Shown here piece after piece: positions 1 through 7,594 of a stretch of DNA of 64,000 bases. The notes under the pieces are model-generated. The model made no database searches and was not told the origin of the DNA. It worked only from the letters and a program-made list of their open reading frames with translations. How positions within the stretch are numbered: position 1 is the first letter of the stretch; each line of letters opens with the position of its first letter. Position numbers and translations under genes: made by a program. Origin of the DNA: Rhodobacteraceae bacterium M385 (GTDB taxonomy: Bacteria; Pseudomonadota; Alphaproteobacteria; Rhodobacterales; Rhodobacteraceae); contig CP081102.1 of NCBI GenBank assembly GCA_025141835.1, forward strand, positions 1,984,001-2,048,000. Reading direction: 5' to 3'.

Positions 1-60
1 CTCCTTCACACACTCAGCGGGCAACATGGCGCGGTTTAAACCCTTTGGCCATGGTGCTCT

Positions 61-96
61 TGCCCTAAAAAACGAACTTTGCCTGCATTTAGGGCA
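61..96. repeat. 9-bp perfect inverted repeat near the left edge
   Basis: TGCCCTAAA at 61-69 and its exact reverse complement TTTAGGGCA at 88-96 are separated by 18 nt. No T-run follows on either strand, so it is a poor terminator. It could be an operator or the tail of a feature lying left of the window. I see no gene in bases 1-206. Confidence 0.35.
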
Positions 97-206
97 GCTC
101 TTGGGGGATGCGAGCACAAAAAACCCAACCTCATCCCCACAACAGCCCCTTGCGTGCCCCGCCGCTTGCCGTTATCGACCCGCCACGGCCAATTGGCCGA
201 GACCGC

Positions 207-296
207 GGAGAGGTGCCGGAGTGGTCGAACGGGGCGGTCTCGAAAACCGTTGTGGGTGCAAGCCTACCCAGGGTTCGAATCCCTGTCTCTCCGCCA
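207..296 (+). tRNA. tRNA-Ser (anticodon CGA)
   Basis: This is a 90-nt class II tRNA that decodes UCG. The acceptor strand GGAGAGG at 207-213 pairs with the 3' strand ending CTCTCC, followed by discriminator G and an encoded CCA at 294-296. The anticodon loop CTCGAAA carries CGA, closed by a GCGGT/ACCGT stem. A long variable arm, typical of serine tRNA, precedes the T arm, which contains GGTTCGAATCC. No copy of the tRNA 3' end occurs further downstream, so there is no sign of an integrated element. Confidence 0.97.
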
Positions 297-443
297 CTTA
301 CCCCCTTACCGTTCCTTTGAGTTGTTGTGCCCTACGGCATTTCTTGATGCGGACATGATTGAACGGGCTCAGATAGTCTGCATCATCAAATTAAGAGATT
401 TTTAACCACTATCTTAACAAATGAGAGCTTTAGGGGGCCTGTT

Positions 444-1196
444 GTGACCACAATTCTCTTGGTGCTTGCGGCGCTCGTGTCGCTTGCGGGGGTGATTTAC
501 CCGTTTCGGCCCTTCCAAAGGCGTTGGGTGGCCTTGGTTAGTTTTCTCGTTTGCTTCTTTACGCTCGGCACGATCGACCCCGTTCCTGAGGGACCGGAAC
601 CCCCGTTGCCCGATGAGAATGCGCGCCCATGGGCCGTGGCTGAGGGCGAGGATGAGGGCCGGTATTGGGTCATCTCTGACCGATTGAACCGCCGGACCTG
701 CGCATCCCAAAATTGTGGCGTCGTGGGGCAATTGTTTTTTCGCGAAGGGGTGGTTGTGCTGGAGCAAAACGAGGGGTGGGCGCGGATCACGCAGCCCTAT
801 GATGCGGCCTGCGTCGGCGGCCAAAGCTCCTATGTGGATAGCGGCAATGGGGCGTGTGAGATCGCGAACGGGATCACTGACGGGGCTTTCGCCGAATGGG
901 TTTCCTTGGCGTATCTGTCCCAGACGCGTCCCGATGACCCGGCGCAGGACGCCACGGGTGTTGAGGAACTGATCGCCGGGTCCGATGACTTTGCCCGCCA
1001 CCGCGCGGTTTTTTCGGCGGCCGCACAGTCGTTGATCGGGCAAGGCCGATGCACCGCGCAGGATTTTCGCGACATGGGGGGATGGGTGGCGTCCTCTAGC
1101 CACCGGGATCAACCGATCTACTTCACCTATTGTGGCGGCGCGACGGTCGCGAACCGTCTGTATTTAAACGCGCAAACGGGTGATGTTTTTCAGTGA
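444..1196 (+). CDS. Membrane-anchored protein with SH3-like domain, function unknown
   Basis: The protein has 250 residues and a GTG start. Two hydrophobic segments (about 1-20 and 29-43) anchor it in the inner membrane. An acidic, proline-rich linker (48-72) follows. Residues about 78-160 resemble a bacterial SH3 fold, with four cysteines (C86, C91, C123, C138) that could form disulfides in the periplasm. The C-terminal part (175-250) matches nothing I recognise. It stands alone between the tRNA and a convergent Crp-type gene that ends 3 nt away. Bacterial SH3 domains often bind cell wall or protein ligands, but this role is inference. The GTG at 444 is the only start near the reading frame opening. 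Confidence 0.72.
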   Translation: MTTILLVLAALVSLAGVIYPFRPFQRRWVALVSFLVCFFTLGTIDPVPEGPEPPLPDENARPWAVAEGEDEGRYWVISDRLNRRTCASQNCGVVGQLFFREGVVVLEQNEGWARITQPYDAACVGGQSSYVDSGNGACEIANGITDGAFAEWVSLAYLSQTRPDDPAQDATGVEELIAGSDDFARHRAVFSAAAQSLIGQGRCTAQDFRDMGGWVASSSHRDQPIYFTYCGGATVANRLYLNAQTGDVFQ

Positions 1197-1199
1197 TGC

Positions 1200-1772
1200 C
1201 TATGACTTCGCAGCCTGGCGCAACCGGCTAAGCGTCACCGGGGTGATCCCCAGATGGGAGGCGATCAGCGTGTGAGGGAATACCTCTTCCAGGGTTGGAA
1301 AATTCTCTCGGAACCACGCCAAACGCTGAGCGCCGCCTAGGGCTGCAAGACACCATTCCCTGTCGGCTTTCTGTGCCAAGGCGGCCCGTAGGACACCATT
1401 GGCCCAATCGCGCACATGGGGGGCAGAGAGCATCTCTCGGCTCAGGGCGTCTGCGTCCATGGTAGCGACCAGCGTGTCGGTCTGCGCCTCGATCGTGACG
1501 AGGGATACGCCGTCGCGGGTGCGGGCGATGTTTGGAGTCACGATGCACGGCCCGTAATACAAGCCGACGCAGGCCGTGCGCCCTTCGGCGTCGCTGATCA
1601 AGCTGGCCGCCGCCCCGTCGAGCACGATGATCTCTGCCTTGTCCGGCGTGCCTTGTGTCGCGATCCGAGCGCCCTTCGGCACCCTGCGCGTGGCCCAGAG
1701 CGTCGCGAAATGCTTGGCTTGGACGGGGTCTTTCAGCGCCGGCGATTGGCGCAGGAAACTCAGCAGGTCCAA
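1200..1772 (-). CDS. Crp/Fnr-family transcriptional regulator
   Basis: The product has 190 residues. An N-terminal cyclic-nucleotide-binding-like beta roll (about 15-115, including the stretch KGARIATQGTPDKAEIIVLDG) is joined by a helix to a short winged-helix DNA-binding end whose recognition part reads IASHLGITPVTLSRLR. It lacks the N-terminal cysteine cluster of Fnr, so direct oxygen sensing through a 4Fe-4S cluster is unlikely. It is about 40 residues shorter than classic Crp. The frame opens with TTG at 1770-1772 behind a possible AAGGGA ribosome site; no ATG fits. It is divergent from the membrane protein at 1863, which is a plausible target. The ligand cannot be read from sequence. Confidence 0.8.
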   Translation of the reverse strand: MDLLSFLRQSPALKDPVQAKHFATLWATRRVPKGARIATQGTPDKAEIIVLDGAAASLISDAEGRTACVGLYYGPCIVTPNIARTRDGVSLVTIEAQTDTLVATMDADALSREMLSAPHVRDWANGVLRAALAQKADREWCLAALGGAQRLAWFRENFPTLEEVFPHTLIASHLGITPVTLSRLRQAAKS

Positions 1773-1862
1773 AGGTTAAATCCCTTAACAAATGATAATG
1801 CGCGGACGGCATGATCAGGGCAAATGAGCCAACTACCCCATGACATCCCAAAAGGTCTTCCG

Positions 1863-2414
1863 ATGATGACACGTTTTCTGCCCCAACAACATGCACGCGC
1901 CGCCCTTGCCTACGGCGGTGTCGCTGCGGTGATCTACATAACGATGGTCACCGGAACCCTCGCCCACCTTCAGGCGCTTTCGGGGTTGATGCCCTTTGAC
2001 ATGCGCCCAATGGGCTACAGCGGAGCCGAGGCGGCGACACTCTTGGACGCGCTCGGGGCCAGTGGGCGGCACTACTATCTTACCCGCCAAATCCCCCTCG
2101 ATACCGCCTACCCGGCCCTTCTGGCGGCGACCTTGGTCAGCCTCAACCGATCCCTTACAGCGGGCCGCCCGGTTGGGTGGCAAAGGCTTGCCTCCCCCCT
2201 CGCGATCGCGGCTGCACTTTGTGACTATGGCGAGAACGCAGGCATCGTGGCGATGATCTTTCACGCCCCTCACCTGCCCGCCCCATTGGTGGCCGCATCA
2301 AGCGCTGCCTCCGTCGCCAAGGCACTGCTGACGACGGGAGCAGTAACGGCTACGCTGCTCCTTGCTGGAGGATGCCTTTGGGCCCGTTTTCGAGGGCTTC
2401 GGGCAGAAGGCTGA
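1863..2414 (+). CDS. Hypothetical four-helix integral membrane protein
   Basis: The product is about 183 residues with roughly four hydrophobic segments: an N-terminal helix after ARAALAYGG, one near TAYPALLAATLVSL, one around LAIAAALCDYGENAGIVAM, and a C-terminal helix. I do not recognise the family. The ATG at 1863 follows AAAGG at good spacing; an in-frame ATG at 1824 would add 13 residues. It is transcribed divergently from the Crp/Fnr-type gene, which may control it. Its last 65 bases overlap the 3' end of the convergent oxidoreductase gene, so the two transcripts are antisense there. Confidence 0.65.
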   Translation: MMTRFLPQQHARAALAYGGVAAVIYITMVTGTLAHLQALSGLMPFDMRPMGYSGAEAATLLDALGASGRHYYLTRQIPLDTAYPALLAATLVSLNRSLTAGRPVGWQRLASPLAIAAALCDYGENAGIVAMIFHAPHLPAPLVAASSAASVAKALLTTGAVTATLLLAGGCLWARFRGLRAEG

Positions 2415-3375
2415 CCACAACCGCGCCCTTCTTGCGCCCGGTATCCATATGGGCGTGGGCGGCTTGCATCGCGTCGAAGCTATAGCAACGGTCGATCACG
2501 GGCTGAAACTGCCCCTCTGCTGCCAAGTCCACCACGGCTTGCAAGATCTCTCGGGCCTCGCTTGCCACCCCGCCGATGATTTTCCGTCGATAGAACAAGG
2601 CCTTCACGGCGCCAAACAGCAGGTCCGTGCTGCTGCCCGCGACCATCACCAACCGCCCCTTAGGGCGCAGAACATGCCGCACTCGGTTGAACGGTGCGGT
2701 GGCGACGGTGTCCACGACGGCGTCAAACAACGTGGCTTCGGCCATGAAATCCCGCTGCGTATAATCGATGACCTCATCTGCCCCAAGGGAGCGCACCAGA
2801 CCGGCGTTCTTGCCAGAGCATACCGCCGTGACATGGGCGCCCAAGTGCTTGGCAATCTGCACACAGGCGGACCCGACCGCCCCAGACGCGCCGTTAATTA
2901 GCACCGCCTCCCCGGCTTTGATCCCGGCCTTGTTAACCAGAAAATCAAAGGCCGTGGTGCCGCCAAACGGCAAGGATGCCGCCTCGGCGAAGGAAAGATT
3001 GTCAGGCATAGGCACCAACTTCCCGGCCTCGGGCATCACGATATATTCCGCATGGGCCCCAAAGTTCGCGCCAGGAAATCCGATCACTGCGTCGCCGGGC
3101 GCATAGGCGGTGACCTCTGCTCCGACAGCCTCAATCACACCCGAGAACTCGGTACCAAGGATGGGTTTTCGCGGTCCGGTTACCCCGAAGAACATCCGCC
3201 CCATAAGCGCCATGCCCTTGGGCATCGTCAAACTCCGCGCCCGCCAATCGCCAGCGCTGACGGTGGTGGCGTGAATCTTTACCAGCACCTCTTTCGGTTT
3301 TGGGGTCGGCTTGGGTACATGGGTCAGTTCAAGAACTTCGGGGGCGCCGTAGCGCGAGTAGGTATAAGCAAACAT
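2350..3375 (-). CDS. NAD(P)-dependent alcohol dehydrogenase / quinone oxidoreductase (MDR family)
   Basis: This 341-residue medium-chain reductase has a GroES-like N-terminal domain (about 1-125, with the GTEFSGVIEAVG strand-turn) and a Rossmann domain with the NADP-binding motif NGASGAVGS at 161-169. The structural zinc cysteines of classical alcohol dehydrogenases are missing, so it belongs with quinone or enone reductases. The substrate is unknown. The last 20 or so residues extend past the usual family end because the frame runs into the convergent membrane-protein gene. It lies divergent to a LysR gene 110 bp away, a standard arrangement in which the regulator controls the reductase. Confidence 0.85.
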   Translation of the reverse strand: MFAYTYSRYGAPEVLELTHVPKPTPKPKEVLVKIHATTVSAGDWRARSLTMPKGMALMGRMFFGVTGPRKPILGTEFSGVIEAVGAEVTAYAPGDAVIGFPGANFGAHAEYIVMPEAGKLVPMPDNLSFAEAASLPFGGTTAFDFLVNKAGIKAGEAVLINGASGAVGSACVQIAKHLGAHVTAVCSGKNAGLVRSLGADEVIDYTQRDFMAEATLFDAVVDTVATAPFNRVRHVLRPKGRLVMVAGSSTDLLFGAVKALFYRRKIIGGVASEAREILQAVVDLAAEGQFQPVIDRCYSFDAMQAAHAHMDTGRKKGAVVVSLLPEALENGPKGILQQGAA

Positions 3376-3485
3376 CGTTTTGATCCAATTGAGGGGGCGG
3401 CCTTGCGGGCGCTGTGAGGCTTGTTTACCGGCCCCATGGTGTCATGCGAATTGACCAAAGTTCTAAGTTTGGTATGCATATCCGT

Positions 3486-4376
3486 ATGGATTGGCGGGCC
3501 GTAAAATTTGATTGGAACAAAGCGCGCGCGTTTTTGGTGACGGCTGAGGAGGGCTCCCTTTCCGCGGCAGCGCGGGCCTTAGGCATGGCGCAACCGACGT
3601 TGGGTCGGCAGGTCGATGGGCTGGAGCAAGAGCTGGGGATCGTGCTGTTCGAGAGGGTCGGACGCGGGCTGACGTTGACCCCAAGCGGGATGGAATTGCT
3701 GGAACATGTCCGGGCCATGGGGGACGCGGCGGGGCGCGTTTCACTGGCCGCCCTTGGGCAATCGCAGGCCCTTGAAGGCAGCATCAGCATCTCCGCGAGT
3801 GAGACCTATGCAACGGTTCTGCTGCCCGCCATCGTCGCCAAGCTGCGCCGGCTCGAGCCGGGCATTCAGGTGGAAGTCGTGGTGGCCAACCACGCCAGCG
3901 ATCTTCTGCGCCGGGAGGCCGATATCGCGATCCGGAACTTTCGCCCGACTGAGCCGGATTTGATTGCCCGCAAAATTGGCATGGCCGACGCGGTTCTTTA
4001 CGCCGCGCCGAGCTATCTGGAGGAGCTAGGCCACCCTGCCACGCCCTATGATCTGCGACACGCCAACTTCGTGAATATGGATCGCGGGGGCGGAATGATT
4101 AAGGGCCTTAACTCTTTGGGGCTTGGGTTGACCGAGGCGAATTTCCCCCTGTTCACAGAGAGCTATCTGGTGATGTGGGAGTTGGTGAAGCAGGGTGCCG
4201 CCATCGGCATACTGGACGCGGCTATTGGCGATGCCGATCCCGCAGTAGTGCGGGTTCTGCCGGATTTGGAGCCTCTTAGTTTTCCGATCTGGCTCGTGAC
4301 CCACCGCGAAGTCACGACCTCACGGCGTATTCGTCGGGTCTATGATTTTCTGGTGCAGGAAATGTCGCGCAAATAG
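3486..4376 (+). CDS. LysR-family transcriptional regulator
   Basis: The product has 296 residues from the ATG at 3486. The winged helix-turn-helix lies near residues 10-65 (EEGSLSAAARALGMAQPTLG), followed by a linker helix and a periplasmic-binding-protein-like effector domain (about 90-290). Upstream in-frame ATGs at 3414 and 3444 would give an atypical leader, and 3486 restores the usual LysR length. The gap to the divergent oxidoreductase contains the dyad-like stretch TATGCATATCCGTATG just before the start. I infer control of the neighbouring reductase; the inducer is unknown. Confidence 0.9.
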   Translation: MDWRAVKFDWNKARAFLVTAEEGSLSAAARALGMAQPTLGRQVDGLEQELGIVLFERVGRGLTLTPSGMELLEHVRAMGDAAGRVSLAALGQSQALEGSISISASETYATVLLPAIVAKLRRLEPGIQVEVVVANHASDLLRREADIAIRNFRPTEPDLIARKIGMADAVLYAAPSYLEELGHPATPYDLRHANFVNMDRGGGMIKGLNSLGLGLTEANFPLFTESYLVMWELVKQGAAIGILDAAIGDADPAVVRVLPDLEPLSFPIWLVTHREVTTSRRIRRVYDFLVQEMSRK

Positions 4377-4450
4377 GCGGTCGATGCCTTTTTCGCGCTT
4401 CTGAAAGTTCCTCCGTGCACTTCATGGGGTTGGCGCATAGTCTACGTTCC

Positions 4451-5830
4451 ATGACCAGATCCAGCCTCTATTCCGCCGGTGCCGATGCCGCCCGCTCTCC
4501 CCTGTTTCGTCAACGTTTGAAAGAGCTTATCGCTTTTCAAACCGACGCCACTGATCCCTCGTCTGCCCCGCAGCTTGCGGCGTTCCTGTCTCATGTGACG
4601 GGATGGTTAACGGCGTTAGGGTTTACCAGCGATGTGCATGAATACGAGGGACATTCCTTTCTGGTCGCCAAGCGCCATGAGGGGGCCGGGCTTCCCACAA
4701 TCCTCAGCTATTCCCACGGCGATGTGGTGCCGGGGATGGCGGGACGATGGCGCGACGGGCTCGACCCCTGGGCGCTGACCGAAGTGGGGGATGATTGGTT
4801 CGGGCGCGGGATTGCCGACAACAAGGGGCAGTTTCTGGTGAACCTGACCGCCCTTGAAACCGTGCTGGCGCAACGCGGCAGCTTGGGGGCCAATGTCACG
4901 TGGTTGATTGAGATGGGGGAGGAAGTAGGCTCCCCCGGATTGGCGGAATTTTGCAGCGGCAACAAAGCGTTGCTGAAGGCCGATCTGTTGTTGGCCTCGG
5001 ACGGGCCGCGCATGGATGCAGACCGACCGACGGTCTTTCTGGGCGCCCGAGGCGGGGCCACCTTCAGGCTGGATCTGGAACACCGCGCCGCCGGGCGGCA
5101 TTCTGGCAACTTCGGTGGGGCGCTGCGAAACCCGGCCTTGGAAATGGCCCACGCGCTGGCCAGCATCACCGATCGCAACGGCGCGTTACAAATTGCGGAA
5201 TGGACCCCCGGCACGATCTCTGATGCGACACGCAAAGCGTTAACGGGCTTAACCCCTGCGGGCGGCGCTATTGATGCGGATTGGGGCGCCGAAGGGCTGA
5301 CCCCGGCCGAGCGTATCCACGCCTGGTCCTCGGCCGAGGTTCTGGCGATGCACGCGGGCGACCCGCCTGCCCCGGTCAATGCCATTCCGCCCCGTGCCTC
5401 GGCTTGGGTGCAGCTCCGTTTTGCCCCGGGTACCAAGGCGGACGGATTGGCAGAGGCCTTGCGGAAGCATCTGGATACCCACGGATTTACAGACATCAAG
5501 ATCACCCAAGAAGGCCCGTTCTTCGCCGCAAGCCAAACCCCGGTGGACCACCCGGCGGTGCAATTCGTGACCCAAGCGATCACCGTGGGGACCGGCACGG
5601 CGCCGGTGGTTCTTCCCTCGCTTGGCGGCTCCTTGCCGAACGACATTTTCTGCGATGGATTGGGCCTGCCGACGGTCTGGGTGCCGCATTCCTTCCCCGG
5701 CTGTTCGCAACACGCCCCTGATGAGCATCTGCCAAAACGCCTGCTGCAAGATGCAACAGGCGTGATGAGCGTTGTGTTGGGGGCATTGGCGGGTACGACC
5801 CCCGAAAACTTGCGTTATTCAACCGCTTAG
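4451..5830 (+). CDS. M20-family metallopeptidase (carboxypeptidase-like)
   Basis: This 459-residue zinc peptidase of the M20 (ArgE/DapE/CPG2) family hydrolyses peptide or acyl bonds near a free carboxylate. Metal and catalytic residues are visible: H89 and D91 in SHGDVVPG, D123 in ADNKGQ, and E157-E158 in EMGEEVGSPG. A dimerisation lid sits near residues 205-330 and a C-terminal histidine occurs in VPHSFPGCSQH. The substrate is not known. The ATG at 4451 is preferred over 4415, which would add 12 residues. Its stop overlaps the stop of the convergent holin gene by 4 bp. Confidence 0.88.
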   Translation: MTRSSLYSAGADAARSPLFRQRLKELIAFQTDATDPSSAPQLAAFLSHVTGWLTALGFTSDVHEYEGHSFLVAKRHEGAGLPTILSYSHGDVVPGMAGRWRDGLDPWALTEVGDDWFGRGIADNKGQFLVNLTALETVLAQRGSLGANVTWLIEMGEEVGSPGLAEFCSGNKALLKADLLLASDGPRMDADRPTVFLGARGGATFRLDLEHRAAGRHSGNFGGALRNPALEMAHALASITDRNGALQIAEWTPGTISDATRKALTGLTPAGGAIDADWGAEGLTPAERIHAWSSAEVLAMHAGDPPAPVNAIPPRASAWVQLRFAPGTKADGLAEALRKHLDTHGFTDIKITQEGPFFAASQTPVDHPAVQFVTQAITVGTGTAPVVLPSLGGSLPNDIFCDGLGLPTVWVPHSFPGCSQHAPDEHLPKRLLQDATGVMSVVLGALAGTTPENLRYSTA

Positions 5831-6381
5831 CGGTCCCTCCACGCCTCTAGGGCGGGGTTGTCGGTGGCCTGCTCACGCGCCTGCACGGCGGGATCAGGCG
5901 CGGGGGCGCGGCGGCGAAAAATACCCCCAAGGCGTTCGCGAAGGCTCCGCCGTCGCGCCCCTTCACGGGTGGCGGAGGGGTCGCGGGTATAGTGAAATTC
6001 CCGCGCACCGAAGTAGAAGCTAACGATCGCGCCCAACAGCCACCAAAGCGGTTCGGGCACCTCTTGCAAGCCAACCATGCGGGTGGCGAAGCCTGCGGGC
6101 TCTGCCATCGCGTAGACAAACAGGCCGAGGGTTCCCAAGGCCAGAAACGGGCGCGGCAAACGGTTAAGGCCGTTAATCATTCGGTCAAACCAGCCGGTGC
6201 CTGCGTGTTGAAACTCTGACGCGGCGGTTTCCAGCGTGGCTTGATGAATTTCGGCGGCCAATTCCATCGCCCTTGTGGCGTTTGGCACGAAAACCTCTGA
6301 CAATCCTTCTGCCGCCTCGCCGATGCCTTCCACGGTGCTGCCTGCTCCAAGGCCATCCAGGGCCCGATCAATTAATCCCAT
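5827..6381 (-). CDS. Holin-family membrane protein (GTA-type lysis holin)
   Basis: The 184-residue protein has an amphipathic N-terminal half (1-70) and two clear membrane segments (around LGTLGLFVYAM and WWLLGAIVSFYFGA), followed by a very basic tail (about 140-184, RRRSLRERL and similar). Partner and layout match the three-TM-type holins that accompany a GH108 endolysin in Rhodobacterales. In Rhodobacter capsulatus the equivalent pair lyses cells to release gene transfer agent. It starts inside the endolysin gene, overlapping by 10 bp, which implies translational coupling. It would oligomerise in the inner membrane and let the endolysin reach the wall. Confidence 0.82.
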   Translation of the reverse strand: MGLIDRALDGLGAGSTVEGIGEAAEGLSEVFVPNATRAMELAAEIHQATLETAASEFQHAGTGWFDRMINGLNRLPRPFLALGTLGLFVYAMAEPAGFATRMVGLQEVPEPLWWLLGAIVSFYFGAREFHYTRDPSATREGARRRSLRERLGGIFRRRAPAPDPAVQAREQATDNPALEAWRDR

Positions 6382-6983
6382 GATGCTGTCCGATCCCGAT
6401 GTTGCGTCGCTGTCAGGTGGTAGCGCGGCGAAATGAATTCCTCGGCGCGGATGATCCAGCCGCCTTTGCCGCCATCGCGGCGCCGCGCGTATTTGCGCGA
6501 GGCGGGCCGACGGTCGGCCAATCGATAATAGTAGTTCCGTCGCGCGATTCCGTAGGCGTCCACCAGATGATCGGGCGCGGTGCCAATCGCCGCATGGGCC
6601 GCCCGCGCGGTCTGAGGGCCAATGGCCCCATCCACAGCAATATCCAACCCCATATCCCGCAGCAGACGTTGCAGGATACGCACCGCGTTGGAGCCCGCGT
6701 TCACCTGCATATCAAAGACGCTGGCTTGCAGCGGTTCGGGCAGCATATGGATGTTGGGACGGGTGAAATAATGCTCTAGAAACAGGTCCGTGGCCAATTC
6801 CGGCGTGACGCGGCGCACGTCGCTCTCGTCGACATTGCCGTCCCCGTCCAGATCCAGCCCCAACGCCCGCATCGTGTGGATCGTCACACCATGTTTCGTC
6901 GCGCCGCCCGGATCATCGGGGTCGTTCACGAACCCGCCTTCACGGGCCACAATCTGTTCTGCGATAGACCGAACCGTTTGCAT
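6372..6983 (-). CDS. GH108 N-acetylmuramidase endolysin with an EF-hand loop
   Basis: The 203-residue enzyme should cut the glycan backbone of peptidoglycan. The GH108 signature sits at the N terminus with catalytic E15 in REGGFVNDPDDPGG. A peptidoglycan-binding-3 type region (about 75-170) contains the ILQRLLRD..AVDGAIGPQT motif. Between them, residues 44-55 read DLDGDGNVDESD, a textbook calcium-binding EF-hand loop. There is no signal peptide, as expected of a holin-dependent enzyme. ATG 6983 has a GGAGGG ribosome site; the longer frame to 7043 lacks one. It is cotranscribed with the holin downstream. A CtrA-like box lies 54 nt upstream. Confidence 0.88.
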   Translation of the reverse strand: MQTVRSIAEQIVAREGGFVNDPDDPGGATKHGVTIHTMRALGLDLDGDGNVDESDVRRVTPELATDLFLEHYFTRPNIHMLPEPLQASVFDMQVNAGSNAVRILQRLLRDMGLDIAVDGAIGPQTARAAHAAIGTAPDHLVDAYGIARRNYYYRLADRRPASRKYARRRDGGKGGWIIRAEEFISPRYHLTATQHRDRTASWD

Positions 6984-7036
6984 GGCTCGCCCTCCATGCT
7001 CTTGGTTTCTGGAGGCTTGAATCCACCATGGCGGGG

Positions 7037-7051
7037 TTAACAAAACCCTAA
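7037..7051. promoter_or_regulatory. CtrA-like binding site upstream of the lysis genes
   Basis: The sequence is TTAA-CAAAACC-CTAA, one mismatch from the alphaproteobacterial CtrA consensus TTAA-N7-TTAA. Read on the gene strand it is TTAG-N7-TTAA followed by C. It lies 54 nt before the endolysin start, between divergent-free intergenic bases 6984-7108. CtrA control of GTA lysis genes is established in R. capsulatus; its use here is inference. Confidence 0.5.
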
Positions 7052-7108
7052 CGTCGTCAAAGAAACGTAAGCCTGCGAGGAGGCCTTTGGCCGAGGAGTG
7101 GCGCGTCG

Positions 7109-7555
7109 TCAGCTTTCGTTGGGGTCCACGTAGACGCCCTGTTCCTGTAACGCTTCGATCACCTCGGCGGGCATGTAAGTCTCGTCGTGGCGGGCGAGGA
7201 TTTCTGTCGCTTCAAACGTGCCATTCACAAGCCGTCCGGTGCCAACCATGCCTTCGCCTTCGCCAAATAGATCAGGCAAAATCCCCGTGTAGCTCACCGG
7301 GATCGAGGCCGCGCCGTCGGTCACCGCAAATGTAATCGTCTCGCCCTGCCCGCGCACCAAAGAGCCCTCCTCCACCAAGCCGCCGATACGGAACACTTCA
7401 TGGGGCGGCGGCGGGTCCGAGGCTACCTCTGCGGGCGCCCGGAAGAAGTTGAAGGCGTCTTGGGAGCCATAGACGATCAGAGCGACGGCTGCCGTCATGA
7501 AAACGAAAGCCAGCAGGATAATCTGAATACGCCGCTGCTTCTTTAGTCCACGCAT
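7109..7555 (-). CDS. ccmE: Cytochrome c maturation heme chaperone CcmE
   Basis: CcmE (148 residues) holds heme covalently in the periplasm and hands it to apocytochrome c. One N-terminal anchor (about 10-30) precedes an OB-fold domain. The heme-attaching histidine H123 and partner tyrosine Y127 lie in the signature HDETYMP. Length and layout are standard. It is downstream of argC (39 bp gap) and probably cotranscribed with it. Other ccm genes are not in the window, but ccdA, which supplies reducing power to the same pathway, is at 59.4 kb. Confidence 0.96.
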   Translation of the reverse strand: MRGLKKQRRIQIILLAFVFMTAAVALIVYGSQDAFNFFRAPAEVASDPPPPHEVFRIGGLVEEGSLVRGQGETITFAVTDGAASIPVSYTGILPDLFGEGEGMVGTGRLVNGTFEATEILARHDETYMPAEVIEALQEQGVYVDPNES

Positions 7556-7594
7556 CTTGCCGCCTCTTTTCCTGCCCTGCGATCACGCAATCCC

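Noticed and set aside
207..296. tRNA-Ser as an integration site for a mobile element
   Set aside because: No duplicate of the tRNA 3' end and no integrase gene occur in the window.
26..405. Overlapping short frames across the tRNA gene
   Set aside because: They contain the tRNA-Ser gene and have no protein-like features.
5827..7043. Prophage remnant
   Set aside because: The endolysin-holin pair has no neighbouring phage genes and fits the GTA lysis type better.
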